DNA of 64,000 bases, taken from Paraburkholderia hiiakae. GTDB taxonomy: Bacteria; Pseudomonadota; Gammaproteobacteria; Burkholderiales; Burkholderiaceae. A program made the position numbers and the translations under genes. This document shows, one piece after another, positions 6,465 to 15,497 of this stretch (position 1 is its first letter; each line of letters starts with the position of its first letter). The stretch is taken from positions 124,001 through 188,000 of the forward strand of contig NZ_CAJHCQ010000012.1 in NCBI RefSeq assembly GCF_904848665.1, read 5' to 3'. The notes below the pieces were generated by a model, which made no database searches, was not told the origin of the DNA, and was given only the letters and a program-made list of their open reading frames with translations.

Positions 6465-9400
6465 TCAATGAAAATTCCGGCTCTCTGTTGCGAGCCGCCC
6501 GAGCAGCCGGCTGTGGTCCTCCAGCCGGTGCGCCACGAGGTGCACCACCTCGCCTTCACGCTGCACCACGCCCGCCACCGCCAGCAGCGAAGACCCTAGC
6601 AGCTCCTTGCGCTGCGACTCGACGAGCGCCGCGTGCACGATCACGTTGACGCTGCCGGTCTCGTCTTCCAGAGAAACGAAGATCGTGCCGTTCGCCGTGC
6701 CCGGCCGCTGCCGCACCGTGACGATTCCGCACACGCGCGCGAGCATGCCGTGCCGGCAATGCGCCAGTTGCTCCGCCGTGCGAAAACGCTGCTTTGTGAG
6801 GCCGTGGCGCAGCAGTTCGAGCGGATGGCGATTGAGCGTGAGGCGCAGGCTCGCGTAATCGGCGACGATTTCCGCGCCCTCGGAAGCACGTGGCAACGCG
6901 AGCGGCGTCTCGGCGATAGGCGCATCGCGCAACAGCGCAGGCACCGCGTGCTGCGCCGTCACGGCCCACCACGCCTCGCGCCGGTGGCCCGCAATGCTCG
7001 CGAGCGCGTTCGACGCCGCCAGGGCCTCCAGCTCGCGCCGCGTGAGCGCCGCGCGGCGGGCGAGATCATCGACATCGGCGAACGGTGCGCGCTCGCGCGC
7101 CTCCATCACACGCCGCGCGGCATCTTCGGAAAAGCCCTTGATGAGACTGAAGCCGAGGCGCACGGCTGGCCCGCCACGTCCATAGCGCCGCGGCGCGAGC
7201 GCAATACGTGAGCGCACGATGCGCTTCAGGCCGTCCATGAACCTGTGCCGCCGGCCGCCGCGCTTGAGCGTGCCGCGGCGCAGCAACGCGACCGCGGCCA
7301 GCCGCGCGCGATACCGCAGCACCTCGGCATTGCCCACGCGCAGCGCCTCGGCATCAAGCCGCTCGCCGGGTGCGCCACGCCGCTCCAGCACCGACTCCCA
7401 GTCGCTCAGCGCGATATCGGGCGCACGCACCTGCACGCCGTGACGCTTCGCATCCTGCACGAGCTGCGAAGGCGAATAGAAACCGAGCGGCTGACTGTTC
7501 AGCAGTCCTGCCAGAAATGCCGCGGGCTCGTAACGCTTGAGCCACGAACTCGTGTAGACGAGCAGCGCGAAACTCGCCGCATGGCTTTCCGGAAAGCCGT
7601 AGTCGCCGAAACCCTCGATCTGCTTGCAGATGCGCTCGGCGAATTCCGGCGAGTAGCCTTTCTTGAGCATGCGCTGCGTGAGATCCGCCTGATACGGACG
7701 CAGATCGCCGTCGCGCCGCCATGCGGCCATCGCGCGGCGCAGCTTGTCGGCCTCCTCGCCGGTGTAGTCGGCGGCGACCATCGCGAGATGCATCACCTGC
7801 TCCTGGAAGATCGGCACGCCGAGCGTGCGCTCGAGCACCGGGCGCAATTCTTCCTTCGCGTACTCCACCGCTTCGTCGCCGTGCCGGCGTTTCAGGTACG
7901 GATGCACCATGTCGCCCTGGATCGGCCCGGGCCGCACGATCGCCACCTGAATCACGAGGTCGTAATACGTGCGCGGCCGCAAACGCGGCAACATGCTCTG
8001 CTGCGCGCGCGACTCGATCTGGAACACACCGACCGTATCGGCCTTGGCGCACATGCGATACACCGCCGGGTCCTCGACTGGAATGTCCTGCACGCGCATC
8101 TCCGGCAGAGCGCGCCTTAGCGCCACGAATTCGAGCGAGCGCCGGATCGCCGAGAGCATGCCGAGCGCGAGTACGTCCACTTTCAGCAGCCGCAGCGCGT
8201 CGATATCGTCCTTGTCCCACTCGATCACGTAGCGGTCCTTCATCGCCGCGTTTTCGATCGGCACGAGCCGCGAGAGCTTGTCGCGCGCGATCACGAAACC
8301 GCCCACGTGCTGCGAGAGATGGCGCGGAAAACCGCGCAGCTCGCGCGTGAGACGAATGAGTTGCTGCGTGACGTGCGAGTCCGGTGAAAAGCCCGCCTCC
8401 TCCAGATGGCGCGCGATCGAATCGGGGCCGTCCCACCACTGATGCGCGCCCGAGAGCTTTTCGACGAGCGCATTGTCGAGGCCGAGCGCCTTGCCCACGT
8501 CGCGCAACGCGCTGCGCGAGCGATAGGTGATGAGGGTCGCGGCCAGGGCGGCGCGGCGCGTGCCGTACTTGCGGTAGATGTACTGAATGACCTCTTCGCG
8601 ACGCTGATGCTCGAAGTCGACGTCGATGTCGGGCGGCTCGTTGCGCGCGCGAGAAAGAAAGCGCGCCACGAGCATGTTCATGCGCACGGGGTCGATCTCC
8701 GTGATCTTCAGGCAATAGCAGACCACCGAGTTCGCCGCCGAGCCGCGCCCCTGGCACAGGATCTTCTGATCGCGCGCGAAGCGGACGATGTCGTGCACCG
8801 TGAGGAAGTACTTCTCGTACTTCAGCTCATCGATGAGTTCGAGTTCCTGTTCGATCTGATCGCGGCGCTTGTCGTTCAGGCCGTCGGGCCAGCGCTCCAG
8901 TGCGCCCTTCATCACGAGCTTGCGCAGCCATGTCTGCGGCGTCTCGCCGGGCGGCACCAGCTCCTCGGGATATTCGTAGGCCAGCTCGCCGAGCGAGAAC
9001 GTGCAGCGGCGCGCGACGTCGAGCGTCGCGTCGAGCGCCTCGCGCGGATAAATCGCGCCAAGCCGCACGCGCGAGCGCAGATGCCGCTCCGCATTCGCTT
9101 CCAGCGCGCGCCCGCACGAAGCGAGCGGCTTGCCGATGCGGATCGCGCTCAACGTGTCCTGCAAGGGCTTGCGCGAACGAGCGTGCATCAGCACGCCGCC
9201 CGCCGCGACGAGCGGCAAGCCGCTCTCCTGCGAGACGTGGCGCAGCACTTCGATCTGCGTGTCGTCGCCGCCGGTTTGCCAGAGTTCGAGCGCGAGCCAC
9301 GCGCGTTCGGCCGCGAAGCCCGCGAGCCAGTGCGCGGCGCGCAGCGTTTGCGCGAGCGTGGCCGTGCGCTGCGGCACGAGCATCAGCACGCAGTCGCGCA

Positions 9401-9959
9401 AGTGCTTCAGATGCTCGAAGTCCGGCTCCGGCCCGGTGAAATCGGCGGGATGCACGCGATAGCTGCCCTTCGTCGCACGCGAGCGCGCGAGCGTGATCAA
9501 CTCGCATAGATTGCCGTAGCCTTCGCGATTCGTTGCAAGTGCAACGATCGTGCAGAACGGCGCGCCATGTTCATCGACGAGATTCAGCTCGCTGCCGATC
9601 AGCAAATGCAGCGACGGTTCGAACGGGCTCAAGGCCGCGGCGGCTGAGTTGCCGCCGCGTTCGTGTGCCTCGCGCACGGCTTCGTCATGCGCTTTTTTGC
9701 GCGCCTCGTCGTATTCGTTGAGCGCGCTGTAGGCGCGCACGACGCCCGCGAACGAGCATTCATCGGTGATCGCGAGCGCACGGTAGCCGTGGCGGATCGC
9801 CTGCTCGACCATCTCACCCGGGCGCGACGCGCCGTGCAGGAAGGTGAAATTGGTGAGGCAGTGCAGTTCCGCGTAGTCAGGCAATTGCGCAGGCAACTGC
9901 GCTGGCAATTGCGCTGGCAACTGTGGAGGCAACGACGCGCCCGTCCCGCTGGTCGACAT
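6465..9959 (-). CDS. dnaE2: Error-prone DNA polymerase DnaE2 (ImuC)
   Basis: A 1164-residue C-family DNA polymerase of the DnaE2/ImuC branch, the catalytic subunit of the SOS mutasome. Visible parts: the N-terminal PHP domain (ELHCLTNFTFLHGASRPGEM), the palm with PPDIDVDFE near residues 441-449 carrying catalytic aspartates, FPESHAASFALLVY, and a C-terminal OB fold. Two oddities: the N-terminus carries a 12-bp tandem repeat coding LPAQ, and about residues 858-928 are an Arg-rich segment where I would expect a short linker. The start at 9959 is chosen because the PHP domain follows closely; the frame is open to 10031. It is last in imuA-imuB-dnaE2, 34 bases after imuB. Confidence 0.95.
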   Translation of the reverse strand: MSTSGTGASLPPQLPAQLPAQLPAQLPDYAELHCLTNFTFLHGASRPGEMVEQAIRHGYRALAITDECSFAGVVRAYSALNEYDEARKKAHDEAVREAHERGGNSAAAALSPFEPSLHLLIGSELNLVDEHGAPFCTIVALATNREGYGNLCELITLARSRATKGSYRVHPADFTGPEPDFEHLKHLRDCVLMLVPQRTATLAQTLRAAHWLAGFAAERAWLALELWQTGGDDTQIEVLRHVSQESGLPLVAAGGVLMHARSRKPLQDTLSAIRIGKPLASCGRALEANAERHLRSRVRLGAIYPREALDATLDVARRCTFSLGELAYEYPEELVPPGETPQTWLRKLVMKGALERWPDGLNDKRRDQIEQELELIDELKYEKYFLTVHDIVRFARDQKILCQGRGSAANSVVCYCLKITEIDPVRMNMLVARFLSRARNEPPDIDVDFEHQRREEVIQYIYRKYGTRRAALAATLITYRSRSALRDVGKALGLDNALVEKLSGAHQWWDGPDSIARHLEEAGFSPDSHVTQQLIRLTRELRGFPRHLSQHVGGFVIARDKLSRLVPIENAAMKDRYVIEWDKDDIDALRLLKVDVLALGMLSAIRRSLEFVALRRALPEMRVQDIPVEDPAVYRMCAKADTVGVFQIESRAQQSMLPRLRPRTYYDLVIQVAIVRPGPIQGDMVHPYLKRRHGDEAVEYAKEELRPVLERTLGVPIFQEQVMHLAMVAADYTGEEADKLRRAMAAWRRDGDLRPYQADLTQRMLKKGYSPEFAERICKQIEGFGDYGFPESHAASFALLVYTSSWLKRYEPAAFLAGLLNSQPLGFYSPSQLVQDAKRHGVQVRAPDIALSDWESVLERRGAPGERLDAEALRVGNAEVLRYRARLAAVALLRRGTLKRGGRRHRFMDGLKRIVRSRIALAPRRYGRGGPAVRLGFSLIKGFSEDAARRVMEARERAPFADVDDLARRAALTRRELEALAASNALASIAGHRREAWWAVTAQHAVPALLRDAPIAETPLALPRASEGAEIVADYASLRLTLNRHPLELLRHGLTKQRFRTAEQLAHCRHGMLARVCGIVTVRQRPGTANGTIFVSLEDETGSVNVIVHAALVESQRKELLGSSLLAVAGVVQREGEVVHLVAHRLEDHSRLLGRLATESRNFH
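9881..9928 (-). repeat. 12-bp tandem repeat, four copies, in the dnaE2 5' end
   Basis: Four successive 12-mers of the form gcaaYtgcgcWg lie at 9881-9892, 9893-9904, 9905-9916 and 9917-9928. They differ at a few positions and encode repeated LPAQ (once LPPQ) just before the PHP domain. In-frame copy changes would alter only the length of the leader peptide. Confidence 0.85.
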
Positions 9960-9993
9960 GATTCCTGAAACCCGAATGAACGACGAATCAGCG

Positions 9994-11604
9994 CTAGCCG
10001 AAAAGCCCTTGCAAATACCACTGGCCGCCAATGCGCTCGCGATACAGCCAGAACATGCGGCCCTGGTCGTCGGCGGCGACGTAGTAGTCGCGCCCGACGC
10101 CCTCGCCGTCCCACCAGCCGGACTCGATGCGCTCGGTGCGCGTGAGCGTCTTCAGCGGCCGTCGATAAACCGGGCGATCGCCGCGCATTGCGAGCTTGAG
10201 CGGCTTTTCGAGCAGCCACGCCGGACGCGGCTGCGTCGGCAGCGGCACCTCGGGCAGATCGAAAGCGCTTTGCACGGGCGCGCTCGCGAGCGCTTCCTGC
10301 TGCGGCTTGCCTGCCTTGCGCGGCTTGCGTGCACGCTTCGCGCCGCTCTCGCGGTAAGGCCGCGCCGACATCGCAAGCTCGGGCCGATGATCGTCCTCGA
10401 CGAAAAGCTGCAGCACGTTCTGCTCGCCAAGCCGCGCACCGATGCGCTCGAAGAGCTGCCCGAGCGACGCCTCGGCGGCCTCGGCCATCGGAAAGAGCGT
10501 GTCGGTGGGCGCCGCGTATTCGCTCACCTGTGAGGCGACGAGCGCCAAGCCGATCACGGGCGCGGCAAGCTCGGTCTGATTCAGGCGCTCGCGCAGCAGC
10601 CACAGCAGATGCTCGGCGTCGCGCGAAGGCGACGCCCAGGCGAGCGCGAGCGTCGAGGTGCGCGGCGCATGCCGCGAAGCCAGTTCGTGCTCCAGACGCA
10701 ATTCGAAGCCGCTCAACGCCGCGTGCTGCGCGGCGAGCCAGCCGGCCAGCTGCATCACGAGCCGGCGCGCGGCAAAGAGCAGCGCCTCGGCGCTCTCCAC
10801 GCGCGCCTGCAATTCGAGCGCCGCGTGAAACGACGGCGGCGCGGCGAACCAGGCGCGCGGATCGGGCGCCTCGCCGCGCGCCTGCGCGAGCCAGCCGAGC
10901 ACGCCGTCACCGAAGCGCCGCACGATGCCCTCGCGCGGCAGCCGCCGCAGATCGCCAAGACTCGCGCAGCCGATCTGCGTGAGCGCATGGTCGTGCTGCG
11001 CGGCGAACGGCGCGAGCGTGACCGGCAGTGAATCGAGCACGCGCGCGAGCGTCGTTTCCTTGAGCACGTGCCAGCGGCGCGACGAACGCGTGACGCGCGC
11101 CTGCACGAGCGTCCACGCGCCCCACGCCGTGGGCGCGCAAGCGACGCGCGCGGCGTGCCCGCAGCCCGCCACCGTCGCCGCAACCTTCCCGAGCAGCGCG
11201 CGCACGCCACCGAAAAGACGCAAGCTCGAGCCGACTTCGAGCAACAGCGTATGCGACTGCGCGAACGACACCTTGGGCGTATAGGCGAGCAACGCGAGCG
11301 CGAGCGCCTCGAACGCGCGGGTCTCGCGCGCCGGATCGGCTTCGAGCAGCACGAGCCCCGGCGCGAGTGCCAACGCATGCGAGCGCGTGTTGCCGGGCTC
11401 GACGCCTGAGCGCAGCGCGTCGAGATCGGCGATCAGGATGCGCGTGTGGTCGGCGAGCGCGTAGCAGCGCGGCGCGCTGGCGGCATCAGTGGCAGCATCA
11501 GCATCGACACTTTCAGGCAGGCGCGATGTTGACGGCACCGGCGGCATCAGAGGTCTGACGGCCTCCAGCGGCAACAACGGCAAGGTGACGGCGATCCACA
11601 GCAT
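9994..11604 (-). CDS. imuB: ImuB, inactive Y-family polymerase-like mutasome subunit
   Basis: A 536-residue DNA polymerase Y-family protein. It begins MLWIAVTLPLLPLEAV, where true Y-family polymerases have a catalytic Asp motif; ImuB proteins are known to have lost these acidic residues and act as the beta-clamp-binding hub joining ImuA and DnaE2. The thumb/little-finger region (RVESAEALLFAARRL) and a C-terminal segment ending GRMFWLYRERIGGQWYLQGLFG match ImuB. The frame is open to 11643, but M at 11604 gives the family start. It overlaps the end of imuA by 92 bases, indicating translational coupling. Confidence 0.92.
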   Translation of the reverse strand: MLWIAVTLPLLPLEAVRPLMPPVPSTSRLPESVDADAATDAASAPRCYALADHTRILIADLDALRSGVEPGNTRSHALALAPGLVLLEADPARETRAFEALALALLAYTPKVSFAQSHTLLLEVGSSLRLFGGVRALLGKVAATVAGCGHAARVACAPTAWGAWTLVQARVTRSSRRWHVLKETTLARVLDSLPVTLAPFAAQHDHALTQIGCASLGDLRRLPREGIVRRFGDGVLGWLAQARGEAPDPRAWFAAPPSFHAALELQARVESAEALLFAARRLVMQLAGWLAAQHAALSGFELRLEHELASRHAPRTSTLALAWASPSRDAEHLLWLLRERLNQTELAAPVIGLALVASQVSEYAAPTDTLFPMAEAAEASLGQLFERIGARLGEQNVLQLFVEDDHRPELAMSARPYRESGAKRARKPRKAGKPQQEALASAPVQSAFDLPEVPLPTQPRPAWLLEKPLKLAMRGDRPVYRRPLKTLTRTERIESGWWDGEGVGRDYYVAADDQGRMFWLYRERIGGQWYLQGLFG

Positions 11605-12370
11605 GATTGATCCCGGGCCACGGCATGACGACGGAGGCTGCATCCGGCTGGGGCAGCACCGCGTCCTGCAGCGGCAATGTAATGACGAGTGGCTGGGCGG
11701 GCGGCGGCCCGCGGCGCTTGAAGATATCGACGGAAAGCGCAGCGAGCTGCATCCATTGCCGCCGGTTCAGGTTCGCGTCGTCGGGCGGCGGCACCGGCGA
11801 GCAGGTCATACGCAGCGGTGCCGGCGACGACTGGTTGCGCGCGGCGAGCGGCCGCACGAGAAACGCGAGCGCCTGCGAATCCTGAGCGGCGACCTGCAGA
11901 CGGCGCACAGCGTCGGCGCGCGCCTTCGTCTGCCAGAGCAGCACGGCGCCCATGCCTTCCTGCTTGAGCGCCTGCTCGGCCACCCAGGCGGCCTCGTCTT
12001 CGGCCGCGCGCACCCAGATCACGCGCTCGAGCGCGAGCCCCCACGCCTTGAGCGCGCAGGCGTACGGGCGCCACGGCGGCGCGACGAGCAGCACGTGACG
12101 GCCCGCCTGCGCGGTGAGCGCGCGCAGCGCCGGCGCGACGAGCCGCATCTCGCCCACGCCGCCCTGCTCGACCAGCAGCTCGGTCAGGCTGCCCGCGGGC
12201 CAGCCGGCGCCGGGGAGCTGGGCGTCGAGCGTGGCATGGCCGCTCGGCACCGAGCGCTCGCTGGTGTGCGCGAGCTGATCGCCTTGCCACACGCGGCTTT
12301 GCAGCCGGGGGGGCAAGTGCGCGGCAAGTTGCGCGGCGGTCTGCGCAGTGATCTGGACTGCTGCTGCCAT
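11513..12370 (-). CDS. imuA: ImuA, RecA-like translesion synthesis accessory protein
   Basis: A 285-residue ImuA/SulA-like protein. It shows LPGAGWPAGSLTELLVEQGG, the degenerate P-loop region of the family, then a RecA-like core (HVLLVAPPWRPYACALKAWGL) and SPAPLRMTCSPVPPPDDA near the C-terminus. ImuA works with ImuB and DnaE2 in SOS mutagenesis. The start at 12370 is the only in-frame ATG and lacks a clear ribosome site. A consensus LexA box lies 86-101 bases upstream. The last 90 bases overlap imuB. Confidence 0.9.
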   Translation of the reverse strand: MAAAVQITAQTAAQLAAHLPPRLQSRVWQGDQLAHTSERSVPSGHATLDAQLPGAGWPAGSLTELLVEQGGVGEMRLVAPALRALTAQAGRHVLLVAPPWRPYACALKAWGLALERVIWVRAAEDEAAWVAEQALKQEGMGAVLLWQTKARADAVRRLQVAAQDSQALAFLVRPLAARNQSSPAPLRMTCSPVPPPDDANLNRRQWMQLAALSVDIFKRRGPPPAQPLVITLPLQDAVLPQPDAASVVMPWPGINHAVDRRHLAVVAAGGRQTSDAAGAVNIAPA

Positions 12371-12455
12371 GGTTCGTGGCCTGGTTGATGGGAACGCTCC
12401 GCCCTGCCCAGCAAGAAATGGGGCATCGGCCAGAAGGAGGTTGGCTCGCCTCCAC

Positions 12456-12471
12456 CTGTATATTTATACAG
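12456..12471 (-). promoter_or_regulatory. LexA (SOS) box of the imuA-imuB-dnaE2 operon
   Basis: CTGTATATTTATACAG fits the gamma/betaproteobacterial LexA consensus CTGT-N8-ACAG with a fully AT interior. It contains a TATAAAT -10-like element on the minus strand, so LexA binding would block RNA polymerase directly. It lies 86 bases upstream of imuA. Confidence 0.9.
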
Positions 12472-12787
12472 TATTTTATGGGATTAGAGGAAGCAGGAAA
12501 TGGGGGAAGGGTCACTTTGCGATCCATTTCAAAATACGCAAAATGCCGATCCACGCTCTTGTGCAATGGAGCGCACGAGCGACAGCCGGACCGCTCCCGG
12601 ACGTTGTGCTTACGCCCGGGGCAAACGCTGCTTAATACTCATCGACAGCCCGACGCGGGTGACCTGCGATAGAGGGCGCAGGTTGACATCAGGATCGCGC
12701 AGACAGGCGAGTAGCGCGCACGCCGAAGGGCGCTGAGGAAAGCACTGAGGGAAGCACGGACGCATCCCGCCCGTCGCTTCCCGCCGA
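12472..12787. other. Gene-free stretch between the imu promoter and the FAD oxidoreductase gene
   Basis: No gene is supported. The left part is AT-rich and belongs to the imu promoter. An imperfect short direct repeat (gaggaaagcact / gagggaagcacg) lies near 12735-12760. I see no clear terminator for the FAD oxidoreductase gene. Confidence 0.5.
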
Positions 12788-14410
12788 TCAGGAGGCCTGC
12801 GCCGATGTCAGGCTGAGTGCCACGGCTTGCGCCACTTCGATGCCGTCGATGGCCGCCGAGTAGATGCCGCCGGCATACCCGGCGCCTTCGCCGGCCGGAT
12901 ACAGGCCTTCGACGTTCACGCTTTGACAATCGTCTTTGCGACGAATCCGCAGTGGCGACGAAGTGCGCGTCTCGACGCCCGTGAGCACCGCATCGTGCAT
13001 CGCAAAGCCTGCGATCTTCTTGTCGAGCTGGGGAAGGGCTTCACGGATGGCTTCGATCACATAGTCGGGCAGCGCGGTGCTGAGATCGGTCGGGTGCACG
13101 CCCGGCTTGTAAGACGGCACCACGGAGCCCAGCGACGTCGACGGCCGGCCGGCGATAAAGTCGCCGACCAGTTGACCCGGCGCCTGGTAATTGCCGCCGC
13201 CGAGTTCGAACGCCCGCTCTTCCCACTTGCGCTGGAACGCGATGCCCGCGAGCGGTCCGCCCGGATAGTCCTCCGGCGTGATGCCGACGACGATGCCCGC
13301 ATTCGCGTTGCGCTCGGCCCGCGAATACTGGCTCATGCCGTTCGTGACCACGCGGCCGGGTTCGGAGGTCGCCGCGACCACCGTGCCGCCGGGGCACATG
13401 CAAAAGCTGTAGACGGCCCGTCCGTTGTTGGCGTGATGGACCACCTTGTAGTCGGCCGCCCCGAGTTCCTTGTGGCCCGCAAACTTGCCGAAGCGGCTGC
13501 GATCGATCACCCCCTGCGGATGCTCGATGCGAAAACCCAGCGAAAACGGTTTGGCTTCCATGAACACGCCGCGATCGTGCAGCATCTGGAACGTGTCGCG
13601 CGCGCTGTGGCCGACGGCCAGCACGACGTGGTCGCACGGCAGCGTCTCGCCGTTCGAGAGCTTGAGCGCGCGCACCTTGCCCTGCTCGATTTCAATGTCT
13701 TCGACGCGCGTTTCGAAGCGCACTTCGCCGCCCAGTTCGTGGATGGTGGCGCGCATCTTTTCCACCATGCTGACGAGACGGAACGTGCCAATGTGCGGGC
13801 GGCTCAGATACAGGATGTCTTCCGGCGCACCCGCCTTGACGAACTCCTCGAGCACCTTGCGGCCGTAGTGGTTCGGATCCTTGATCTGGCTGTACAGCTT
13901 GCCGTCGGAAAACGTCCCGGCCCCGCCTTCGCCGAACTGCACGTTGGATTCAGGGTTGAGCACGGACTTGCGCCACAGGCCGAAGGTGTCCTTGGTGCGC
14001 TCGCGCACGGCCTTGCCGCGTTCGAGGATGATGGGACGAAAGCCCATCTGCGCGAGGATCAGTCCTGCGAACAGCCCGCACGGCCCCATGCCGATGACCA
14101 CCGGACGGGGACGCGTCGAATGCTCCGGCGCCTTCGCCACAAAGCGATAGGTCATGTCCGGCGTCACCCCGCAATGCGGCTTGCCGGCGATCCGCTTGAG
14201 CACCTTCGCTTCGTCCTTGACTTCGACGTCGACGATATAGGTCAGCTTGATATCCGAGCGCTTGCGTGCATCGTGCGCACGGCGAAAGACGGTGTAACGG
14301 AGGAGCGCGTCTGCCGCTACGCCGAGTTCCGCGAGGCGTCCCCGAATCGCGGCTTCAAGATCGCTTTCGGCGTGGTCGAGAGGGAGTTTGACTTCGGATA
14401 GACGTAACAT
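12788..14410 (-). CDS. FAD-dependent dehydrogenase/oxidoreductase (BFD-like family)
   Basis: A 540-residue flavoprotein. About 100 N-terminal residues precede the FAD-binding motif VIGMGPCGLFAGLILAQMG near residue 106. Further signatures are NVQFGEGGAGTFSDGKL, GHSARDTF and a C-terminal GLYPAGEGAGYAGGIYSAAIDG that closes the FAD site. This matches the uncharacterised NAD(P)/FAD-dependent proteins related to YP_ or HI0933-like oxidoreductases; the substrate is unknown. CMCPGGTVV with Cys residues near the centre is conserved in the group. ATG 14410 is preferred to the longer frame reaching 14479. Confidence 0.85.
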   Translation of the reverse strand: MLRLSEVKLPLDHAESDLEAAIRGRLAELGVAADALLRYTVFRRAHDARKRSDIKLTYIVDVEVKDEAKVLKRIAGKPHCGVTPDMTYRFVAKAPEHSTRPRPVVIGMGPCGLFAGLILAQMGFRPIILERGKAVRERTKDTFGLWRKSVLNPESNVQFGEGGAGTFSDGKLYSQIKDPNHYGRKVLEEFVKAGAPEDILYLSRPHIGTFRLVSMVEKMRATIHELGGEVRFETRVEDIEIEQGKVRALKLSNGETLPCDHVVLAVGHSARDTFQMLHDRGVFMEAKPFSLGFRIEHPQGVIDRSRFGKFAGHKELGAADYKVVHHANNGRAVYSFCMCPGGTVVAATSEPGRVVTNGMSQYSRAERNANAGIVVGITPEDYPGGPLAGIAFQRKWEERAFELGGGNYQAPGQLVGDFIAGRPSTSLGSVVPSYKPGVHPTDLSTALPDYVIEAIREALPQLDKKIAGFAMHDAVLTGVETRTSSPLRIRRKDDCQSVNVEGLYPAGEGAGYAGGIYSAAIDGIEVAQAVALSLTSAQAS

Positions 14411-14521
14411 GGCTGCCAGGGTGCGATCGCCACGGGAATTGTGGCCGATCCGTATTTTATAAGCTCGGCGGCTTTTCAAACGGAACGCAGCCGTACGACG
14501 AAACGCGAGCGCAAGCGTGAG

Positions 14522-14561
14522 AAAAAGAAAAAGGGGCTACAGGCCAATGGCGTGTAACCCC
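14522..14561 (-). terminator. Terminator of tRNA-Pro
   Basis: On the minus strand the arms GGGGTTACA and TGTAGCCCC (one G-U pair) with an 11-base loop are followed by TTTTTCTTTTTC. The hairpin starts 10 bases after the tRNA CCA end. Confidence 0.85.
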
Positions 14562-14571
14562 TCGGTATTAC

Positions 14572-14648
14572 TGGTCGGAGCGATAGGATTCGAACCTACG
14601 ACCCTCTGATCCCAAATCAGATGCGCTACCAGGCTGCGCTACGCTCCG
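14572..14648 (-). tRNA. tRNA-Pro (anticodon TGG)
   Basis: A 77-base cloverleaf including an encoded CCA. Acceptor arms CGGAGCG/CGCTCCG pair fully; the D-arm is GCGCAGCCTGGTAGCGC; the anticodon stem TCTGA/TCAGA encloses loop TTTGGGA with anticodon TGG; the T-arm contains GGTTCGAATCC. It reads CCN proline codons. Confidence 0.97.
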
Positions 14649-14810
14649 ACGAATCAGAGATTGTATCGGTACTACCCCCACTCCGTCAAATCCCCGCAAC
14701 GCATAAAGACGAAAAACGATCCGCATCACGCGCTTGCCGCTCACCAGCGGGGCGCGCACCATGAGAGCACACGCCGCACGTGCCCCCAATCCGCCAAAAA
14801 AGGAGACGCC

Positions 14811-15275
14811 ATGCACCTCATCCTCTGGCGCCACGCCGAAGCCGAAGACATCGCCGCCAGCGACCTCGCCCGCCAGCTCACCACACGCGGGCGCAAGCAG
14901 GCACAGAACGTCGCGCGCTGGCTGCGCGCGCGCCTGCCCGACGACGCCCTCATCCTCGCGAGCCCCGCCGCGCGTACCATCCAGACCGCAGAGGCGCTCA
15001 CCGATCAATATCGCGTCGTGCGCGAACTCGCGCCCGATGCGAGCGTCGAGCAGGTGCTCGCCGCCGTGGGCTGGCCTGAGGGCCTCTCGTCCACGGTCGT
15101 GGTAATTGGCCATCAGCCCACGCTCGGCGAGGTCGCGGCGCGGCTGCTCTCGGGCGGCACCGATTCGCGCAGCTGGGCCGTGAAGAAAGCCGGTGTGCTC
15201 TGGCTCGCCAGCCGCGATCGCAACGGCGGCGGCGAGGCCGTCCTGCATGCGGCTATCACGCCCGATCTCGTGTAG
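14811..15275 (+). CDS. sixA: Phosphohistidine phosphatase SixA
   Basis: A 154-residue histidine phosphatase. The N-terminal RHG-type motif WRHAEAED holds the phospho-accepting His, SPAARTIQTAE is the second signature, and GHQPTLGE supplies the second catalytic His. SixA removes phosphate from phosphohistidine in HPt domains or in the nitrogen PTS. Start 14811 is set by an AAAGGAG-type ribosome site 6 bases upstream; the frame is open further upstream. It is about 1.2 kb from ppx but on the opposite strand. Confidence 0.9.
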   Translation: MHLILWRHAEAEDIAASDLARQLTTRGRKQAQNVARWLRARLPDDALILASPAARTIQTAEALTDQYRVVRELAPDASVEQVLAAVGWPEGLSSTVVVIGHQPTLGEVAARLLSGGTDSRSWAVKKAGVLWLASRDRNGGGEAVLHAAITPDLV

Positions 15276-15497
15276 TCCTCCCACCGGCCCCCCGCCTGCC
15301 CCACCGGGCCGCCCGTACGCGGCCCCTAAAGCGGTTCAAACGCGCAGTTCAAACGCGCCCGCCGCCCCTGGCCTTTCGGCCATCTCGTCCGTCTGCCTTA
15401 CACCACGTCATCGAATCGTCATTGCGTTTTCATGGAAACGTAACCGCGTATTACTAAATTGCCGGAAAAGTTCTCTTACTTCCGACCAGGACGCCCC

